A DNA stretch of 10,225 nucleotides from an uncultured Lachnospiraceae bacterium (GCA_900557385.1 USSP01000040.1:1-10225); one strand, 5' to 3'. Positions 1-6,119 are shown, counted from the first letter of the stretch. The notes: generated by a model from the letters alone, not told the origin. Numbers and translations: made by a program.

Positions 1-131
1 GCTAGGGGGCGCTGGCCGCCGCCAAGAAGGCCAAGGACTGGGCCACTGCCGATGCCATCCGTGCACAGCTGACCGAACTGGGCTGGGCGGTCAAGGACAC
101 CGCACAGGGCCCGCAGCTGAGCAAGCTCTAA
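1..131 (+). CDS. cysS: Cysteinyl-tRNA synthetase, C-terminal end (partial)
   Basis: This is the 3' tail of a gene cut by the window edge. The frame ending at TAA 129-131 encodes a basic helix (AAAKKAKDWATADAIRAQL) followed by a G-x-x-V-K-D-T-x-x-G-P ending. That pattern, with basic residues, an aD-x-iR-x-x-L helix and a final eDt-x-x-Gt motif, is the usual C-terminus of bacterial CysRS, the cytoplasmic enzyme that charges tRNA-Cys. Only about 40 residues are visible, so catalytic motifs cannot be checked. Reading the frame back to the edge meets an in-frame TAG at 3-5 followed by a G run. Because the downstream part matches a normal CysRS end, this may be poor sequence at the extreme end rather than a real stop. 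The base composition is GC-rich, like the next gene. A strong terminator follows within four bases. Confidence 0.72.
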
Positions 132-134
132 ATT

Positions 135-179
135 AAAGTAAAGCTATTCGCGGCATGTTGCGGATGGCTTTACTTTTTT
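135..179 (+). terminator. Rho-independent terminator after cysS
   Basis: The arms AAAGTAAAGC (135-144) and GCTTTACTTT (167-176) are perfectly complementary. The inner bases extend the stem through UA/UG and UUCGC/GCGGA pairs with two G-U wobbles, leaving an eight-base loop. The right arm runs into a T tract ending at 179. It lies directly after the cysS stop and separates that gene from the ROK kinase. Confidence 0.85.
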
Positions 180-231
180 GCACGCATTTGCCATAATAAG
201 GAAGAAGATCAGCTTTGCGGAGGGAACAGCA

Positions 232-1152
232 ATGAAGGTCATGGTTTTTGATGTAGGCGGCACCGAGATCAAATACTCGGTCATGGATGAGCAGATGCAC
301 CGCACGAACAGCGGCGCGGTGCCCACGCCGCAGGATACGCAGGAGCATTTTCTCGACACAATATACGCTCTGTATGCACCGCATAAGGATGAAGTGGACG
401 GTATCGCCATGGCGCTGCCCGGCTTTGTGGATGCCAACACCGGCTATGTCTCCAACGGCGGGGCACTTCTGTACAACACCGGCACGCAGGTGGGGCAGCT
501 GGTGCGCGAAAGATGCGGCTGCCGTGTCACGCTGGAAAACGACGGCAAGGCTGCAGCCATTGCAGAGCTGCGGGCCGGTGCCTTGCAGGGCTGCTGCAAT
601 GCGGCAGTGTTTATCATCGGCACCGGCGTGGGCGGCGGCATCATTGCCAATGGCCAGCTGGTGCGCGGCGTGCACTTTACCGCCGGAGAGTACAGCTTTG
701 TGAACACCAACGCCGACGAGTGGGAGAATACCGAAAAAACCATGGCCTGCCAGTGCAGCACCAAATACCTGCTCAAGTGGTACCGCGCCCGCAAGGGCCT
801 GCCCGCCGATGCCCCCATGAACGGTAAACTCTTTTTTGATGCCGCCAATGCCGCCGAGCCGGAAGCGCTGGAAGTGCTGGAACGGTTCTGCAAGATGGTG
901 GCCGTGCAGATCTACAACCTGACCGTAGTGCGGGGTGGGAAAAAGCGACCCCCCGGCGGCGGCATCAGCAAGCAGCCGCTGCTGCTGGACGATCTGCGCC
1001 GGGTATATGCCGGGCTGTTTGCTTCCCGTGGGGAATCACCTTACATGATCGGTCTGCCCCGCTGCGAGATCGTGCCCTGCCATTTCAGCAGCGAAGCCAA
1101 TCAGGTGGGAGCATTGTATACCTATCTGCAGGCGGAAAGCAAAACCATTTAA
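232..1152 (+). CDS. ROK-family sugar kinase, beta-glucoside kinase (BglK)-like
   Basis: A 306-residue cytoplasmic ATP-dependent sugar kinase. The start at 232 is chosen because GGAGGG (219-224) sits seven bases upstream. A longer reading from a TTG at 178 would begin inside the cysS terminator. Visible motifs are the N-terminal phosphate-binding FDVGGTEIK (residues 6-14), the catalytic-base motif END with Asp104, and the GTGVGGGI adenosine-phosphate loop near residue 130. The classical ROK zinc motif CxCGxxGC is absent; there is only an ACQC stretch. This absence and the overall pattern resemble the beta-glucoside kinase branch, so a phospho-disaccharide or glucose role is possible, but the substrate is not determined. 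Residues 234-241 read RGGKKRPP just before GGGIS, where relatives have a DPxxIxIGGG-type strand. This patch (931-954) looks like clustered base errors or local decay. The gene stands alone between two terminators. Confidence 0.85.
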   Translation: MKVMVFDVGGTEIKYSVMDEQMHRTNSGAVPTPQDTQEHFLDTIYALYAPHKDEVDGIAMALPGFVDANTGYVSNGGALLYNTGTQVGQLVRERCGCRVTLENDGKAAAIAELRAGALQGCCNAAVFIIGTGVGGGIIANGQLVRGVHFTAGEYSFVNTNADEWENTEKTMACQCSTKYLLKWYRARKGLPADAPMNGKLFFDAANAAEPEALEVLERFCKMVAVQIYNLTVVRGGKKRPPGGGISKQPLLLDDLRRVYAGLFASRGESPYMIGLPRCEIVPCHFSSEANQVGALYTYLQAESKTI

Positions 1153-1202
1153 TGGCTTCCGCTTTGCTTTAGCCATATTCAGCGGAACAATTATTTTTAT
1201 AG

Positions 1203-1244
1203 AGCAAACTCCGGCAGACTGCGGTCTGCCGGAGTTTGCTTTTT
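1203..1244 (+). terminator. Rho-independent terminator after the ROK kinase
   Basis: A perfect 17-base-pair stem (1203-1219 with 1224-1240) surrounds a four-base loop and runs into TTTTT (1240-1244). The T tract exists only on the + strand, so it terminates the kinase transcript. On the - strand it may still slow read-through from the convergent CorC/HlyC gene, which ends 43 bases away. Confidence 0.9.
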
Positions 1245-1287
1245 CACAGGATAGGGCCGTATTGGAAAACGGCATCCTCCCTTAGAT

Positions 1288-2610
1288 TTACTTATTGGTC
1301 AGCCGGTTGAAGTGCGGCTTTTCGTCTTCTTCCTTCTTCGGTTCCGGCTTTTCCGCCGGGGTCAGGCGCACCTCGGTCACGCGGCGCTTGGCCGTGCGGG
1401 TAACGACACCGTCGTACTCGCCCAGCGTGAACCGGTCGCCCACCTTGGGCAGATGGCAGGTTTTTTCCTGCACCAGACCGTTCACCGTGTTGGAGTCGAT
1501 ATCCTCGTCCTCCGGCAGCCCCAGCCGCTCGTACAGGTCGTCCACGCCGGCGCTGCCCAGCACGATCCAGCTGCCGTCCGACTGCCTGCGGAAGTCCTCG
1601 GTCGCTTCGTCGTGCTCGTCCCAGATCTCGCCTACCAGCTCCTCCAGGATATCCTCCATGGTAAGAAGACCGGTAGTCTGACCATACTCATCCAGGGCGA
1701 TTGCCATCCACACCTTCTCCGACTGCATGCTGCGAAACAAATCTCCCACCTTTCGTGTCTCCGGGATAAAGAAGGGTTCCCGCAACAGTCCTTTTACCTT
1801 GCGGATCGGCAGATCCAGCAATTCGTTCTGGTCATGAATCCGCATGGCATCCTTCAGATGCAGAATTCCGATGACGTGATCAAGAGATTCCTGATAAACC
1901 GGAAAACGGCTGTTATTGGCAGTCAACAGATAGTCAATCGCATCACGGAAATGCATATCTCCATCCAGTGCATCAATCTGTCCCCGATGAATCATAATAT
2001 CCTGGGCTTCCTTATCACCGAACTCAATGATATTGGTAATCATCTCCGCCTCACTGGCTTCAATGACTCCCTGCTCATGCCCTTCATTGACCATGTCCAG
2101 AATTTCCTCTTCCGTCAAGTCATCCGACTGGGGATTTTCTTTAATGTGCAGCACCCATAACAAAATTTTACCCACATAAATCACCAGCAGATAAAAGGGA
2201 GAAGTTGCTCTCCAAAGTATGTATACCGGATTGACCAGGCGGTACGCCCATCGCTCCGGATTCCGTAGTGCAAGACTACTGGGAATATAAAAACTGATTG
2301 CCGCCAGAATCAGCACCCCGGCCACAAGCAGCAGGTAGTAACCTTGTCTTGCAAATGCAATCGCCCAGGCACAATCTCCGATGCTGAGAAGTAACCGGAT
2401 TGCCACAATCAGTTCCACCGGTTTTTCCAAAATCTTGTGGAGCCGCTGGGTTTTGCGGTCCTTTTCCTTTTCCTCTTCCAGGCGTTTCTCGATATCCTGT
2501 AAGGATAAGCCCTGTAATGCGGCTTCAAAACCAACCAATAAGAAGTTTATAATCAGAAGAATGATAAATACAAGTATTGCGATACTGACAGTGGGCCCAC
2601 CATCGTCCAT
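1288..2610 (-). CDS. CorC/HlyC-family (hemolysin-like) membrane protein with CBS pair; chimeric gene
   Basis: A 440-residue protein with the architecture of the CNNM/CorC (DUF21-CBS-CorC_HlyC) family, often annotated hemolysin and linked to magnesium or other cation transport. An N-terminal hydrophobic DUF21-like region with several membrane segments spans about residues 7-155. An acidic linker carrying TEEEILDMV follows, then two CBS domains (about 205-325, including HRGQIDAL and EYGQTTGLLTMEDILEELVG) and a C-terminal CorC_HlyC domain (about 345-418). A charged Glu/Lys/Pro tail ends the protein. The start at 2610 is chosen because AAGGAGA lies ten bases upstream. An ATG at 2634 has no ribosome binding site and lies between promoter and Shine-Dalgarno. 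Codon use changes abruptly near the end of CBS2: codons upstream of about 1670 are mixed, while those below about 1620 are almost all G/C-ending. The protein reads as complete and in frame, but its two parts probably come from different genomes. Confidence 0.85.
   Translation of the reverse strand: MDDGGPTVSIAILVFIILLIINFLLVGFEAALQGLSLQDIEKRLEEEKEKDRKTQRLHKILEKPVELIVAIRLLLSIGDCAWAIAFARQGYYLLLVAGVLILAAISFYIPSSLALRNPERWAYRLVNPVYILWRATSPFYLLVIYVGKILLWVLHIKENPQSDDLTEEEILDMVNEGHEQGVIEASEAEMITNIIEFGDKEAQDIMIHRGQIDALDGDMHFRDAIDYLLTANNSRFPVYQESLDHVIGILHLKDAMRIHDQNELLDLPIRKVKGLLREPFFIPETRKVGDLFRSMQSEKVWMAIALDEYGQTTGLLTMEDILEELVGEIWDEHDEATEDFRRQSDGSWIVLGSAGVDDLYERLGLPEDEDIDSNTVNGLVQEKTCHLPKVGDRFTLGEYDGVVTRTAKRRVTEVRLTPAEKPEPKKEEDEKPHFNRLTNK
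1620..1670. other. Composition breakpoint (probable chimeric junction)
   Basis: GC content and codon choice switch sharply here, from very GC-rich on the left (lines around 1500-1560 are about 70% GC) to about 40-48% on the right. The site encodes the highly conserved end of the second CBS domain (LLTMEDILEELVGEIWDE). Unrelated species can share near-identical bases there, which is ideal for a false assembly overlap or for homologous recombination. The exact base cannot be fixed by eye. Confidence 0.75.
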
Positions 2611-2619
2611 AGTTTTCCA

Positions 2620-2627
2620 TCTCCTTT
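2620..2627 (-). promoter_or_regulatory. Ribosome binding site that decides the CorC/HlyC start
   Basis: On the - strand this reads AAAGGAGA, ending nine bases before the ATG at 2610. The upstream in-frame ATG at 2634 has only A/T-rich bases before it, so the shorter product is preferred. Confidence 0.75.
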
Positions 2628-2649
2628 TAAACATAAAATAGCAAATTAA

Positions 2650-2678
2650 ACTATACCATTTATCGAAACAGCCGTCAA
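2650..2678 (-). promoter_or_regulatory. Sigma-70/sigma-A promoter for the CorC/HlyC gene
   Basis: On the - strand, TTGACG (2673-2678), a 17-base spacer and TATAGT (2650-2655) form a near-consensus promoter. TGG just before the -10 box gives an extended -10. It lies between the mazF stop and the CorC/HlyC start, so this gene can be transcribed separately from alr-mazF. The match is by eye; spacing and both boxes are good. Confidence 0.75.
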
Positions 2679-2689
2679 GATTTCCTCCG

Positions 2690-3031
2690 TTATGTAGAAA
2701 GTTCCAGACTGATTTTTAATGCACGGTTCACTCTGTTCATAATCTGCGGGTCTAAATGGCACACCTTATCCTTCAAACGCTTCTTGTCGATGGTACGCAG
2801 CTGTTCCAGTAAAATCACCGAATCTTTCACAATTTCGCACTCATTGGTATCCAATAAAATATGCGTAGGCAGATTCGCCTTATTGAGCCGTGATGTGATG
2901 GCTGCACAAATCACAGTGGGACTGTGACGATTTCCCACATCATTCTGTATAATTAACACCGGTCGGATTCCTCCCTGCTCTGAGCCGATTACAGGCCGCA
3001 GGTCTGCATAATAGATATCTCCTCTTCGCAT
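2690..3031 (-). CDS. ndoA: MazF/NdoA-type mRNA interferase toxin
   Basis: A 113-residue protein of normal family length, very similar in pattern to Bacillus subtilis NdoA (EndoA/MazF). That toxin is a ribosome-independent endoribonuclease that cuts mRNA at UACAU sites in its characterised Bacillus form. Landmarks are the opening MRRGDIYYADLRPVIGSEQG, then GIRPVLIIQND and AAITSR, and a C-terminal DSVILLEQLRTID. Arg23 and Thr46 align with the catalytic Arg25 and Thr48 of the Bacillus enzyme. The start has a strong AAGGAAGG ribosome binding site. The gene follows alr, as in the Bacillus alr-ndoAI-ndoA locus, but the 86-base gap holds no antitoxin reading frame. Instead the gap holds an inverted repeat that can pair with the ribosome binding site. 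Cleavage specificity and the cognate antitoxin are unknown here. Confidence 0.92.
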   Translation of the reverse strand: MRRGDIYYADLRPVIGSEQGGIRPVLIIQNDVGNRHSPTVICAAITSRLNKANLPTHILLDTNECEIVKDSVILLEQLRTIDKKRLKDKVCHLDPQIMNRVNRALKISLELST

Positions 3032-3033
3032 AA

Positions 3034-3089
3034 AAACCTTCCTTTCCAGAGAATCTCTATGTCAAGTATTCCCATGGAAAGAAAGGTTC
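3034..3089 (-). promoter_or_regulatory. Long inverted repeat covering the mazF ribosome binding site
   Basis: In the - strand transcript, AACCUUUCUUUCC (3088-3076) can pair along its full length with GGAAAGGAAGGUU (3047-3035). That gives 13 pairs with one G-U, extendable by one more G-U. The 3' arm contains the Shine-Dalgarno sequence of mazF and ends a few bases before its ATG. The 28-base loop contains a further small palindrome (3048-3058). The 3' arm is followed by a short U run, so it could also act as a weak terminator or attenuator after alr. The pairing is seen directly; the regulatory role is inferred. Confidence 0.6.
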
Positions 3090-3117
3090 ATTCATTTTTC
3101 GTTATGAAGTTTCCGGT

Positions 3118-4317
3118 TTATAAAAAAGCAGAGAAACAATCCCTGGTTTCCACAATCTCACCTTTCTGCAAATACACCCTGGGCATCCGTTTTCCTATAT
3201 CACAGGCAAGCTCGTAATTAAACCGCCCGGATAATTCTCCCAGTGTTTCCATGGAAAGATGCTCTTCCCCATCCCAACCTAAGAGAGTCACCAATTCTCC
3301 TTCTTCTGCCTCCGGGATCTCCGTCACATCCACCATGAACTGATCCATGCAGACTCTTCCCAGAATCGGTGCTTTTTTTCCGTTCAGCAGGACATAACCC
3401 TTCCCGGATAATCCTCTGGGATAGCCGTCTCCGTAGCCCACCGGTATTGTGGCAATCCGCATAGGCTTCTCCACCGTAAAGGTACCGCCATAGCTGACAG
3501 CATTTCCGGGCTCTACCGTCTTTATATAGGAAATATGCGTATACCAGGAAAGTGCCGGTGTCAGTTCCACAATATCCTGCCTTACCTCATCCGATGGCCA
3601 TAAACCGTAAAGCGTGATCCCTGCACGTACCATATCCATATTGGCATCTTTCATTTCCACGATTCCTGCCGAATTGGAGCAATGCTGGATGGGGATTCGT
3701 ACCCCCAGTTTTTCCCGGATCTCCTCACAGAAATTTTTGAATTTATCTAACTGCTGATTCGCTGCTGTCTTATCTGCTTCATCTGCTCTGGCAAAGTGGG
3801 TAAAAATACCTTCCACCACAATTCCCGGTGTTTCCAGTGCTTTTTTTACAAAGGCAAGCCCGGCTTCATCCGGACGGATACCAATCCGGTTCATACCGGT
3901 ATCCACCTTGATATGTATAGGCAGACTTTTTCCCAGTTTTTCTGCTGTCTCACCCAGTTGCTGTAACGCATCATAGCGAAATACGGCAGGGCGAACCTGT
4001 TCCTCCACCAGCTTTTCATAACAATACGGAAAGGTATATCCCAAAATAAGAATCGGCTTCTTCATTCCGGCTCTCCGCAAAAGCTGCGCTTCCTCCGGTG
4101 TTGCCACTGCATAACCGAAAACGAAGTCCAGTTTTTCCAGCTGTCTGGCAATCGGCACCGCTCCATGACCGTAACCGTCTGTCTTAATGACTCCCATCAT
4201 CTTCGTCTGCTCTGCCAGATTAGCCTTCATATGATGCATATTAGACACAATGGCATCCAGATCCACGGTCACATACCCCCGGGCGTACTGCGCCAGTTCC
4301 TGTGATTCTTCTTTCAT
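3118..4317 (-). CDS. alr: Alanine racemase
   Basis: A 399-residue, full-length PLP-dependent cytoplasmic enzyme that interconverts L- and D-alanine for peptidoglycan synthesis. The N-terminal TIM-barrel domain opens with VTVDLDAI and carries the PLP-lysine motif VIKTDGYGHG. Lys45 is the Schiff-base lysine, and the motif is usually KANAYGHG, so TD is a variant. HIKVDTGMNRIG (135-146) follows in the barrel. The C-terminal beta domain has AVSYGGTF with the second catalytic base Tyr276, then PVGYGDGYPR and GRVCMDQFMVDV. The start codon overlaps the stop of the NUDIX gene by ATGA, with AAAGGGG just upstream, implying coupled translation. Downstream is the mazF-like toxin. The NUDIX-alr pair is probably transcribed from a promoter upstream of the small membrane-protein gene. 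Confidence 0.96.
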   Translation of the reverse strand: MKEESQELAQYARGYVTVDLDAIVSNMHHMKANLAEQTKMMGVIKTDGYGHGAVPIARQLEKLDFVFGYAVATPEEAQLLRRAGMKKPILILGYTFPYCYEKLVEEQVRPAVFRYDALQQLGETAEKLGKSLPIHIKVDTGMNRIGIRPDEAGLAFVKKALETPGIVVEGIFTHFARADEADKTAANQQLDKFKNFCEEIREKLGVRIPIQHCSNSAGIVEMKDANMDMVRAGITLYGLWPSDEVRQDIVELTPALSWYTHISYIKTVEPGNAVSYGGTFTVEKPMRIATIPVGYGDGYPRGLSGKGYVLLNGKKAPILGRVCMDQFMVDVTEIPEAEEGELVTLLGWDGEEHLSMETLGELSGRFNYELACDIGKRMPRVYLQKGEIVETRDCFSAFL

Positions 4318-4970
4318 TTTCCCCTTTCATCCTCACTTTTCCACAAATCTGCTGCAAAATAAATCAAGGCTGCCCATGTATAGACAGAATAAAAAATACC
4401 GTTTTTGTCCCGTCCACTCTTTAATAACTCTTTTGCCTGTGCTTTTGTAAGTAATTCAAACCCGTCAAAACGCTCTGTGCCTACCGCTCCCTTCTGGGAA
4501 AGTCCTGTATGCTGATGCAATACCAAACATACCAGTGCATTACTTTCATCCGTCATTCCCGGCGTACTGAACAACAAATGATTGACCTCTTCTATTTTAT
4601 CGTTTCCGGTAGGTTTCAATCCTGTTTCTTCTTCCAATTCCCGGACTGCAGCCGTCAGAATCGGATTTCCCACTCCCCAATCCTCCGGGTCTATAAGCCC
4701 TGCAGGAGGGCTCAAAAGATACTGTCCCACAGGATAGCGATACTCATAGGACATCAAAAGTCTGGGTTCCTCTCCCGCTTCTTCCAGAATCACAATGCAG
4801 GTAACCGCATCCGGAAGCATTTCTTTAAATTCCTCATCGGATTTGGCTGCCACCACATGCTCTATATCACGACGGGTCGCATTATAATAATGGTTTCCCG
4901 CTTCTTTCTGCAAATCAAAAACACGCAGGTATTTCGAGTCAAAAACCTGTTCCATATCTTCTCGTTTCAT
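4314..4970 (-). CDS. NUDIX hydrolase with an expanded Nudix box
   Basis: A 218-residue protein of the ADP-ribose-pyrophosphatase-like NUDIX group, which hydrolyses nucleoside-diphosphate-linked compounds with Mg2+. The catalytic RELEEETGL sits at residues 110-118 and supplies the metal-binding glutamates. It is preceded by SPPAGLID, the usual start of the box. Between that glycine and the REL motif there are about five extra residues (DPEDWGVGNPILTAAV), and the usual upstream Glu is replaced by Asn. The segment before the box (RLLMSYEYRYPVGQYLL) matches the NUDIX pattern of a QYR-like element, here EYRYPV. The start at 4970 has GGAAAGG 13 bases upstream, which is rather far. It ends in an ATGA overlap with alr. 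The substrate is unknown; ADP-ribose or a related sugar nucleotide is a reasonable guess. Confidence 0.87.
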   Translation of the reverse strand: MKREDMEQVFDSKYLRVFDLQKEAGNHYYNATRRDIEHVVAAKSDEEFKEMLPDAVTCIVILEEAGEEPRLLMSYEYRYPVGQYLLSPPAGLIDPEDWGVGNPILTAAVRELEEETGLKPTGNDKIEEVNHLLFSTPGMTDESNALVCLVLHQHTGLSQKGAVGTERFDGFELLTKAQAKELLKSGRDKNGIFYSVYTWAALIYFAADLWKSEDERGK

Positions 4971-4994
4971 TTCAATATGTGTACCTTTCCATAA

Positions 4995-5011
4995 GCTGCA
5001 AACTTTGCAGC
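4995..5011. repeat. Perfect inverted repeat upstream of the NUDIX gene
   Basis: GCTGCAAA and TTTGCAGC flank a single central base, giving 8-base arms. It sits four bases upstream of the NUDIX gene's GGAAAGG and 30 bases after the small membrane-protein stop. There is no T tract, so it is a poor terminator. An operator-like site or an mRNA stem are both possible. Confidence 0.4.
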
Positions 5012-5041
5012 CGCAAGATTTGTAACCCCCAAAATGTTCCT

Positions 5042-5314
5042 TTATCCCAGTTTAATGTAGCGGGGACGTTCCATCTTTTCACTGGGCTTTCTGTTCTGCT
5101 TCTTGGAATACCGGTTCACACAATCTGCTACAAGAGGAATATAAGCAGCCAACAGCAGAATAACACTGCCGATTGCTACCTTCTTCTTGTGCTCTTTGGG
5201 AACAGTCAGTCCCGCCAATACACCAAGAACACCCAGACAAAGTTTCACCAATGCCATCATCCTGGAATCACATTTCTTGATATAATCGTTGATAAATGCA
5301 ATGAAATTTCTCAT
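5042..5314 (-). CDS. Small two-helix membrane protein, unknown function
   Basis: A 90-residue protein starting at ATG 5314, preceded by AAGGAAGG eight bases upstream. A longer reading from a TTG at 5341 would contain that ribosome binding site and is not used. The first 20 residues are charged, followed by two hydrophobic helices (about 20-38 and 46-64) separated by a basic VPKEHKKK turn. A strongly basic, Lys/Arg-rich tail with PRYIKLG ends the protein. It resembles short clostridial proteins that databases often label 'permease of phosphate ABC transporter', a name with little support, so no function is assigned. It lies between cbiO and the NUDIX gene and probably opens the transcript that includes NUDIX and alr. 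Confidence 0.72.
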   Translation of the reverse strand: MRNFIAFINDYIKKCDSRMMALVKLCLGVLGVLAGLTVPKEHKKKVAIGSVILLLAAYIPLVADCVNRYSKKQNRKPSEKMERPRYIKLG

Positions 5315-5352
5315 AAAAAAGCCCTTCCTTTCCGTGATCAACCATCACTTAA

Positions 5353-6108
5353 CTATATTATACATGATGTGCCTCTCCTTGAAAAGGATAAAGGCAACTC
5401 TAATCCGTGTGTCTGCATGAGCTGCTCATTCAAAAGTACCTGATCCGGCGTATCATCTGCAACGAGTTTTCCACCAGATAATACCAGAACTCTGTCGCAG
5501 GTATCATACAAAAAATCCAGGTCATGAGATGCGATTACCTGTGCTACCTGCAATCCCTGCAATATATGAATCAAATTTCTCCGGTTCTGCGGATCCAGGG
5601 CAACGGAGGGCTCATCCATCAGCAGCACCTTAGGTTCCATAGAAAGTACCGTGGCAATGGATGCAAGTTTTTTCTCTCCCCCGGAAAGCCGATAAATCTG
5701 GCGATCCTTTTTTGCCTCCATATGAACCGCCCGTAAAGCCTCCAGTGCGCGATGTTCCACTTCTTCCGCCGGTAATCCGTAATTACGGGGAGCAAAAGCC
5801 ACATCCTCATATACCGTATTCATAAAAAGCTGACTGTCGGAATCCTGAAACACATAGGCTGCTCGCTCTCTGATCTGTGGATATCTGCTGGGTTCCACCG
5901 GAATTCCATCCACGGTAATCCTCCCCTCATAGTGATCCAGAAGCCCTACAAGAAGTTTTAACAGTGTGGATTTTCCCACACCATTGGCTCCTGCCAGGCC
6001 GATCTTCTCTCCCTCCTGTATCTGAAAAGAAATATTTTCCAACACATTTCTGGAGTAATTCGTCTTTACTTTATCATAACAAAAACTAACATTTTCAAAA
6101 AAAACCAT
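5353..6108 (-). CDS. cbiO: ECF-type cobalt/nickel transporter ATPase (CbiO-like)
   Basis: A 251-residue ABC ATPase of the energy-coupling-factor type, powering uptake of a metal ion or vitamin through a CbiQ-type membrane partner. The motifs are in the correct order: Walker A GANGVGKST (40-48), Q-loop with Gln88 in FQDSDSQLF, signature LSGGEKK (141-147), Walker B VLLMDEP (161-167) and the switch histidine His195 in ASHD. The Q-loop followed by DSQLF and the EDVAFAPRNYGL helix are typical of CbiO/EcfA proteins. It starts 11 bases after the cbiQ stop, with a weak AGG as ribosome binding site, so it is likely coupled to cbiQ. The larB linkage suggests nickel rather than cobalt, but this is inference. 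It could also serve as a general EcfA. Confidence 0.93.
   Translation of the reverse strand: MVFFENVSFCYDKVKTNYSRNVLENISFQIQEGEKIGLAGANGVGKSTLLKLLVGLLDHYEGRITVDGIPVEPSRYPQIRERAAYVFQDSDSQLFMNTVYEDVAFAPRNYGLPAEEVEHRALEALRAVHMEAKKDRQIYRLSGGEKKLASIATVLSMEPKVLLMDEPSVALDPQNRRNLIHILQGLQVAQVIASHDLDFLYDTCDRVLVLSGGKLVADDTPDQVLLNEQLMQTHGLELPLSFSRRGTSCII
5357..5385 (-). promoter_or_regulatory. Candidate sigma-A promoter for small membrane protein-NUDIX-alr
   Basis: On the - strand TATAAT (5357-5362) is a perfect -10 box. A 17-base spacer separates it from TTTTCA (5380-5385), a 4/6 match to the -35 consensus. It lies at the very end of cbiO and about 40 bases before the small gene's start. The -10 box is convincing and the -35 box weak. 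Confidence 0.5.
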
Positions 6109-6119
6109 TTTATACCTGT

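Noticed and set aside
1203..1240. Hairpin as terminator for the - strand CorC/HlyC gene
   Set aside because: On the - strand the stem is followed by CTATAAAAATAATT rather than a T tract, so only the + strand direction is supported.
1312..2160. Long + strand open frame (282 residues) opposite the CorC/HlyC gene
   Set aside because: It mirrors the coding strand of a recognised gene, has no family pattern and spans the composition switch. It is a shadow frame.
3060..3065. Perfect TTGACA on the - strand upstream of mazF
   Set aside because: No -10-like hexamer lies 16-18 bases downstream; that position falls on the purine-rich ribosome binding site. It is more likely just part of the hairpin loop.
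2690..4317. alr-mazF as a mobile toxin-antitoxin island
   Set aside because: No transposase, integrase or flanking repeats are seen, the composition matches its neighbours, and alr-mazF linkage is an ancient Firmicutes arrangement.
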